Assembly (NCBI GenBank): GCA_021397845.1
Contig: CM038053.1
Span: 84,753,157-84,817,156 of the forward strand
DNA: 64,000 bases
Reading direction: 5' to 3'
Origin: Areca catechu
Taxonomy: Eukaryota; Streptophyta; Magnoliopsida; Arecales; Arecaceae
Shown here: piece by piece, positions 57,895 to 64,000 of the stretch
How the letters are laid out: the number at the start of each line of letters is the position of its first letter
Numbering within the stretch: position 1 is the stretch's first letter
The notes under the pieces: generated by a model
Databases searched by the model: none
What the model saw: the letters and a program-made list of their open reading frames with translations, nothing else
Told to the model about the DNA's origin: nothing
Position numbers and translations under genes: made by a program

Positions 57895-59711
57895 TGATGC
57901 AGAACGAATGCTCTGATACCAAAATTGATGTAGAACAGAAGCTCTGATACCAAAAATGATGCAGAACAAAGAACAAAGAAGCGTATGCAGAAGTAAATTT
58001 AGGATTAATTTCTTTTTTTTTTTTTTTATATTTCAGAAATTGGCTTTGACTCAAAGTAAAGCTAAACTAAGTTGAAGGAAACTAGGTAAGGATTGAAAGC
58101 ACAATTTAGAAGAAACTCAATTATCAGAGTAGTTCAGAAGTAACGGATCGCTGGGGATTGAGAAACTCCCAGACCTAGGGTTTCGCTCTAAACTTTCAAC
58201 ATGACAGAAATAGAGAGGAGAGATAGTTTACTAACCAGACAGTGATCTTCTCAGAATTTGGGTGGAAGAACTCTCTCGAGCAGATTGTTGGATCCTCGGA
58301 GTCGGCTATCTTCACAATGGATCCTCCAATACTGGTCTGTTGTTTGGTCAGCTTCTCCTGGACTCAAGATCTGGGAAGAAGAAAAACAAGTGAGGGATTC
58401 AGAGACTCAGGGAAGGATTTACCAGTTCGAAGAACTTGAAGGCTGATGTCGCTGAGATCCGGATTCTCTTGAAGGCTGATTCGACTCCTTCTGGAAAGAG
58501 CTTTGGATCTGAAGTATCCGGACTGTAGCTGGATGCTGGTGGTCGGCCTGGACTTGGAGAGAGAGGCCATGGGAGGTGGAATATGCTAGGATTTGGTGGA
58601 AAGAGAAGGGTGATGGCGGCTAGGGTTTGGGAGTGGAGTGGCTAACCTAGGGTTTGGGCTTTGGAGATCTCACACCTCCTCAAGGTTCCTGGGGAACCCG
58701 GATTTACTCCCTCACGGAGCTCAACACTTGGATGCAAGTATAGAAGAGAGAAAACACAAAGTTTGCTCACAAGAAAATTTGGTTTCATTCATCTGATTCT
58801 TTAAACTTACAAGAGGGTTTAATTTATAGGCCATTACAAGAGAGTAGGGTTTTACATCTTCCCATGTGGGACTAAAGGAGGGGATCTACAAATTAGGATA
58901 TCAATCCCTACTCATATGGCCGGCCAATTAATTCCAAAGTTGATTGAAGCTTCAAAAAGGAAAGTGGGTGGCGCCTCCTTGTCTTGACCTCCAAGAAAAT
59001 ATTTTTTTCCTTCTATGCTTGGCCTTATCTGGAAGTGTTTGGGCGCCTCTTAACCTTGCCCTCCAAGAGAAAATTTGTTGCCTTTTATATCTGGCTTTAG
59101 TTGGAATGATTAGGGTGCCTCCTAACCTTGCTTTTCAAGAGAAATCTCCTTCCTTCCATGGCTCAACCCTTTTTGGATACCTCCTTTTCTTTCTCCCCAA
59201 GTTATGGCTCCTTCTAACTTTGTTTTGAGTATTTCTGGCAGGTAATGGGCGCCTCCTTGAATTTCTCTCCAAGAGAATTTCTTCCCTTTCATAGTTTGGT
59301 TTTTTTGGGAAGTCTTGGGCCGCCCCCTTGATTTGTGGACCCCTGGTGGATTTCTCCTCAATTGGCGCATGAAAGAGGGGAGCTGCTATCTGTGGTGTGG
59401 GGACCAAAGCCTGCTGGATGGAGATATGGCGCCCCCTGGACTCAGGCGTATGGCTGGGAGTGTGGCTGGGAGTGTGGCACCCACTTGCTTGGCCTTGGGA
59501 GAAAATGTAACACCCCAGGTTGAAGCCCTAGTCCACTACTGAGTCAACATGACTCAACAAAATAAAAATGCAGGTAATACAGACTCAAACTAAAATTGAG
59601 TTGATCAAGTCAACCCTTATTACAAGCCAAAAATTCTAATTCTTCGGGCAAGGTTAATCAGAGATCCTGATGGAGCTCTGAAGTCTTCTTCTGAGTCTGG
59701 TGCCCGCACCA
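57895..59711 (-). repeat. C 5' LTR
   Basis: 1,817 bp, same ends and order as 52607-54419, including the two embedded primer-binding-site copies. TCAAA follows at 59712. Confidence 0.94.
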
Positions 59712-59898
59712 TCAAATAAGTGTCCCAGATCAAACCACGAGCATTGGCAGGAGGGATTTCAGGTGCTGGATCCGTTATCACATAAAGGATCCGCTCGTGC
59801 TCCAGGACTATCCTCAATTTTCGATACCAGCTATCGAAATTGGGACCCTTTAACTTTTCACTATCGAGAAGTGACCGGAGTGAAAGGTTTGAAGACAT
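59712..59898 (-). pseudogene. D gag, N-terminal part
   Basis: The start codon at 59898 gives MSSNLSLRSLLDSEKL, then NFDSWYRKLRIVLEHERILY, the standard copia gag opening also seen in H. After about 60 residues the frame enters element C at 59711. A chimeric open frame runs on into the C LTR (to 59620) but has no meaning. Confidence 0.88.
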
Positions 59899-61486
59899 TT
59901 GAAAGGAAAATTAAGACCAAATTAGTATATGAATTAATTAATTAAACCAAAAGACTTGGACTTTAGTCTAAAGGTCTCTCCCACTAATTTTTCATATTGG
60001 GAGCCTCTAACTCCAATCCGTGAAATCATCATTTCATAGTGGGTACTGAAATCCAATAAACCACGTATGAGCCCGACTATGGCCGGCTCACCCATACACG
60101 CCTAAAGGTAGGTTCTCTAACCAATTGCTTCCCTAAGCAACTTCCAATAATAAGTTTTGCCCCACAGAACCCCCAATCGACCTTGGGGCCTTCTATTGCG
60201 GGTCTCTGGTTAGGTCCATCCATTAATATGATGAATCCTATGCTTCCAGCTAACGAATGACCAAGCCCGACTATGGCCGACCCATCTAATCATCATTAAG
60301 AAGGCTGCACTGAACCATCATCTATGGGAGAGTAATCCCAGTAACTGGATGCATACCCATTTTATGGAACTGCCGATGTACACCAAGCTAAAGGACTCAT
60401 TACTTACCCACTTAATGGGAGGCTAAGACACCATCAACTCATTGACTTAGTCTTTTTTTAGGACATAATAATTCTAGAGGATTTTAATTAAATTATGACA
60501 GAAGAAGAGAGAAGAACAAGGATCAACCTCCCACTGATCAAATCAATTCTCAGGAGGGTTGAATTAAATTCAACAAGTTGGTCCATGGGCACCTAAAAAT
60601 CAGACAAGCTGATCAACTTGGGTGACATGGGTTAACTCGAATCAATAAGCTCCTCTAATCAGTTCTGGTTGATCGGATTGGCTAGGTAGGTGAGATCTTG
60701 GGTGAGTATCCACCATTAACAATCTTTCCTAGACACCAGCCAAGTTGGCCAAGAAAGAGGTAGCCTCATGCAGCCATGGTAAAAAATGCCAAACCTACCT
60801 AGATACCAATCGATTTACCAAACTTGATTAGACCAACCTAAGAACTCGAGCTTACCACAGAGCCACTAATTAGATCCATTTTAGAAGAATGGACTAACCC
60901 ATCTAACTATTAGATAGATGCTAAAGAGAAGGTCCTTAATCAATATTTGATTAGTTCTCTTAAGTCTAATTCAACTAACCTTAGGTCTAACCCAATAAAT
61001 GGACCCAATTAGACAGCTAACTCAATTAACCTGGATGGCTTATTTAAATGATATTAGGTTTCAAAAACCCTAATCTGGCTTGTTATTTAATTAATCTTTC
61101 AATTCATAATTATTAGAATATAAGCCAACTTTTAATTAAAATATTTTTAATTAGATTCATGTAAAACTCTTTTACATCTTTCATGCATCATATCTAATCC
61201 TATCATATCAATGTATAATATTGCAAGACTTAAAAATTTTAGACATGCCAATGTATAATCTTGTATCTGGATTAAAATATTTTTAATACCATGGGTTTTC
61301 TTTAAGGATCCTTCTAAAAAGGCCAACATAGATGAACAGCCTTGTTCCATAGAAAATTAGGGATTTTAAACCCTGATTAATCTGGATACACGGCCATGGT
61401 GAAGGTCTCATCTAGGTTCCTAAAAGTAATCCCTAATCTAGATACATATCCAATACATGCAATCATGATATGCTACACAGGAACCT
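59899..61486 (-). other. D leader
   Basis: About 1.6 kb of non-coding sequence between primer-binding site and gag. It contains gcccgactatggccgg (60071-60086) and gcccgactatggccga (60265-60280), 194 bp apart, each in a cccacc/cccatc context. AT-rich toward the LTR. Confidence 0.65.
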
Positions 61487-61498
61487 GCTCTGATACCA
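61487..61498 (-). promoter_or_regulatory. D primer-binding site
   Basis: gctctgatacca, one base from the 5' LTR edge at 61500. Confidence 0.92.
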
Positions 61499-61499
61499 T

Positions 61500-63769
61500 T
61501 GAAAGGAAACAAGTGCATTGGAGGCCTATCCTAGGCACGCTACACTAGGGAGTAGGTATTGCATAATTACAATTTTTTAAACATGCAAACGAAAAAACCT
61601 ACTCATGCACAGGATCTAACTTAAACGTGATGCATGAAACAGATACATAAGCATGTAAGGCAAGTGCAATAATTATAAATAATATGATAAAAACAAGATC
61701 TAAACATGCATGATAAAAACATACCTTATAGCACTTCCTTTTATTCTAAATATTGGATCGAAGCAGGAAGAAGCCGACTCTAGCAGTCTTCAGAATAGAT
61801 CTGCAACAGTGAGAAGAAGAAGGATCGGTCCAATCTCTTGAGGTGTCCAAATGTCCACCCTCTAGAGTATCCATGCACGGGATCTCGCTGATCCAACTCC
61901 CAGATGGATGCTAGTCCTCCAGGAATCAAAGAAAGGTCACAGATAGGCGGAGCAGGGAAAGCCAAACTGAACTTCATGGACGGTCTTCTCCAAGATCGCC
62001 CTTACTCCACCTAAAGCACACAATGGAGATCTAAAAATAGGGAATGAAAAAACACGGATGCAGAACAAAATTCTATATGAAGATTTTTTATATCAAAACC
62101 TCTCTCACAAATCGTGATAAACCGCTCTCTGCTCCTCTCCTCACAAACTCTGTTCCTCACTTCATCGCACGGCCATTTTTTTCATCCGCTTCTCTCACAG
62201 CATACCACCAAGATACAAAAGAGGCAATGAAAACCTAGAAAATAATAGAGGCAGAGAATAGTTGAGAAAGCCAGGAAGACGTCGTGAGAGAAAATAGATA
62301 AATCCCAAACATCAATTGAAAAGCTCTTGATCGATTTCAAATTTTTGGGAACTGTGGGCTATCTCAGGGTGAAAAACAGGGATCGAGAGAGGAAAATGAG
62401 TGGAAGAGATCACCGTGAGACCTCTTCCAGATCGTGATGCCAATGATCAAATCAGATAACCCAAGCATTAAACAAATTTCAGGCTGTTCTTATCCATGCG
62501 ATAATCGATCAACAGGTTACGCTTATCCCAAACACACGGTAAAACAAGCAACGAGAAAATAGGGGAAGAGGGAGAAAACAAATTGCATGAACCAAAACAC
62601 CGTGTAAACCTTCCATGATTAAACCGGTTCAACAAGATTTAAACTGGTTCAAAAAGAAAAACCCCGGTTCGACCAAACCCGATCAGTAAGAAAACAGGGT
62701 CCAGTCCTGGTCTACCAGGAACAATTCCTAGTTGACCCAAACCAATCCTGGTCGATCCAAATCAGACCAGGTGGACCAGAAATAATCCAATGTGTGCTCA
62801 ATCAAACCATTTGACCTTAATACCAAAATGATTCCCAATCATTGATCGGCTCTCGGATCAGAAAGAAAGCCTCTATGGCATGTGACCTCATAGGTTCGAA
62901 TCTAAACGGTAGCACTAGAACACTTCCAGTACCAGCACAAGACATCATCTAGCAATGGGTCCCGGCATCTGGATAGGTCGAAGATACGAGAGCAATCTAT
63001 CGAACCTCTGGCATATGGTTACCATATAGTTCATCCCTTTGACCTCCAATGCTCAAGATGACCTAGGGTTAGACTGCCAACCCTAACTAAGTCAATCCAT
63101 AACATGTCTCAACCTCGCAAGTCCAGTGACTCCTCACTAGGACTACCCCGGTCGAGGATTTGCTAAATTGAGACACCGCGAGACATTCAATCCAAAATAA
63201 TTTGGATAGGTCAATTCCATCTTGGTCCACCACTGCTCTACAAGTACTTGACTGTACCCAAAAACCTTCCATCTTCGGATTACAAATCCGGGTAGTCCTG
63301 CACCAAAGCATAGGGAGTTGCTTGCAAGCTATTATGATGACCTCAGGTAGGAGGGACACATATACCCATATCCAATCACGAGCAATCCTTTGGTAGAAAG
63401 GAGCTCCATGGAGCATGTTAAATGAGATGCCACACATCCCACTTGCAGATCACATCAGTTTCACCACAGTCCTTTGGTCAAGAGGATAACCAAACGATGT
63501 GAACCATAACAACCTACACTTGATAATTGCCATCCTATACAACATATCATTTGGTTGTGAACCTTTTTAAAGGATCACTCGATATATCCTCTCTATATCA
63601 AAGTCAGTGCAGTCTTAAGGACTTCATCACATAAATAAAGTTCATTACAGGGAAATGAATAATGTGATGAGCTGCCAAAATAAAATTTTATTAATTCATA
63701 TACAAATTACAATACTGAGCACAACCACCTACAACCTAAGAGATTGACTTTGGGACACAATTCCCAACA
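61500..63769 (-). repeat. D 5' LTR
   Basis: 2,270 bp, starts (minus) TGTTGGGAATTGTG and ends TTTCCTTTCA. It matches the 3' LTR at 32982-35252 over its whole length, with scattered differences. Confidence 0.92.
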
Positions 63770-63855
63770 CCCTTAACCTCACTCCTTTTCATATTTTTGT
63801 TACCTTATTCCTTCTTGTTTTCTAATTCGGTCCTAGGTTGCTCACAGGTTTCGTA

Positions 63856-64000
63856 TGATGCAGGATGATTTATGCATGCAAAGTATTTTTCATGATTAAA
63901 TGTGAAGTTAAGATTTTAGAGACTAAATTTCAAGCTAAGAATCAAAGTATAAAATTCTATGAAAATTCTGGAAGTCTTGTATGTAGAAATAAACCCTAAA
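63856..64000 (-). mobile_element. M: probable start of another gypsy-type LTR, minus orientation
   Basis: J is left at about 63855 and a sequence TGATGCAGGATGATTTATGC follows. This has the style of the reversed LTR ends of A2, C, I and K (TGATG, GGA, ATGCATGCAA, T-rich, then gtgaagttaag). Only 145 bases are visible, so it could instead be a part of J. Confidence 0.45.

Larger units (their letters stand above)
52607..59711 (-). mobile_element. C: non-autonomous gypsy chromovirus
   Basis: 7,105 bp, LTRs 52607-54419 and 57895-59711, target duplication TCAAA at 52602-52606 and 59712-59716, inside D gag. Minus-strand interior: primer-binding site, leader, short gag-like ORF with a CCHC knuckle, an acidic/linker ORF that runs into the integrase core, integrase C-terminus and chromodomain. 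Protease, RT, RNase H and most of the integrase core are missing. The two LTRs look almost identical by eye, so this is probably among the youngest insertions here. Confidence 0.94.
32982..63769 (-). mobile_element. D: full-length Ty1/copia element (Tork/Angela-like) with E and C inserted
   Basis: Minus-strand order: 5' LTR 63769-61500, primer-binding site, leader, gag start, [C], gag end, protease, integrase, RT, [E], RT end and RNase H, purine tract, 3' LTR 35252-32982. Flanks CCCTC (32977-32981) and CCCTT (63770-63774) agree in four of five bases. After removing E and C it is about 10.1 kb, like H, and the gag and pol style is the same. Coding parts have stops and are split, so it is inactive. 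Confidence 0.9.
30417..63855 (+). mobile_element. J: gypsy-type LTR, plus orientation, interrupted by I, D and M
   Basis: It starts TGTGGGCACCAGGATTAGAC at 30417 inside the F RT. Pieces are 30417-30957, 32533-32981 and about 63775-63855. A TATA box (ttataaatat, 32721-32730) and the motif GGTGCGAGGCCCT (32858-32870) match G, N and B. At least 1.07 kb of LTR is visible; its right end and any target duplication or interior lie beyond the window or beyond M. No coding part is seen. Confidence 0.72.

Noticed and set aside
63087..63437. 116-residue minus-strand frame in the D 5' LTR
   Set aside because: The counterpart in the D 3' LTR (34649-34984 region) is open only on the other strand; it is LTR sequence without domain evidence.

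Overview
The window is repeat-rich plant nuclear DNA. I see no host gene, tRNA gene or rRNA gene. Everything readable is LTR retrotransposon: Ty1/copia elements (two long Tork/Angela-type and two Sirevirus-type) and Ty3/gypsy elements (chromovirus-type with a chromodomain on integrase, plus solo LTRs). All seven primer-binding sites that I assign to elements, plus two extra copies inside an LTR, match the plant initiator-methionine tRNA type (TGGTATCAGAGC). This fits a flowering plant with an inflated genome; the sequence alone does not let me name a species.

The window is an almost completely resolvable nest. I label elements N, F, G, K, H, A1, B, J, I, D, E, A2, C and M. Left nest, outermost first: N (partial gypsy-type LTR, 1-1500) was hit by F (Sirevirus, minus strand, from 1501; the rest lies beyond the right edge). 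The 3' LTR of F was split by G (solo LTR, target duplication TAAAT). G was hit by K (solo LTR, near-duplication CTAGG/CTAGA), K by H (full-length copia, TTCAT), and H, inside its coding region, by A1 (gypsy, AAGAG). A1 itself carries a foreign module (short stub plus LTR of family B) placed at its primer-binding site.

Right nest: F was also hit by B (25131-28204, GTACT), which is two 1.5 kb LTRs around only about 80 bp, and at 30416/30417 by J (gypsy-type LTR, plus strand). J was hit by I (solo LTR, ACTCC), by D (30.8 kb copia, CCCTC/CCCTT) and probably by M (63856 onward). D was hit in reverse transcriptase by E (Sirevirus, truncated at its 5' end) and in gag by C (gypsy, TCAAA). E was hit in its third ORF by A2 (gypsy, CTAGT).

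The gypsy elements A1, A2 and C lack protease, reverse transcriptase, RNase H and most of integrase. They keep gag-type sequence and the integrase tail, in two of them clearly with the chromodomain, and all lose pol up to about the same point in the integrase core, so they look like one non-autonomous lineage. Their machinery would have to come from full-length relatives elsewhere. H, D, E and F keep recognisable pol domains but are broken by stops, frameshifts and insertions. Points of most interest are the PBS-junction chimera in A1, the 80-bp-interior element B, the triple primer-binding-site LTR end of C, the hairpin held about 20 bp upstream of the 3' LTR in A, B and C, and the phased palindrome arrays of the Sireviruses.
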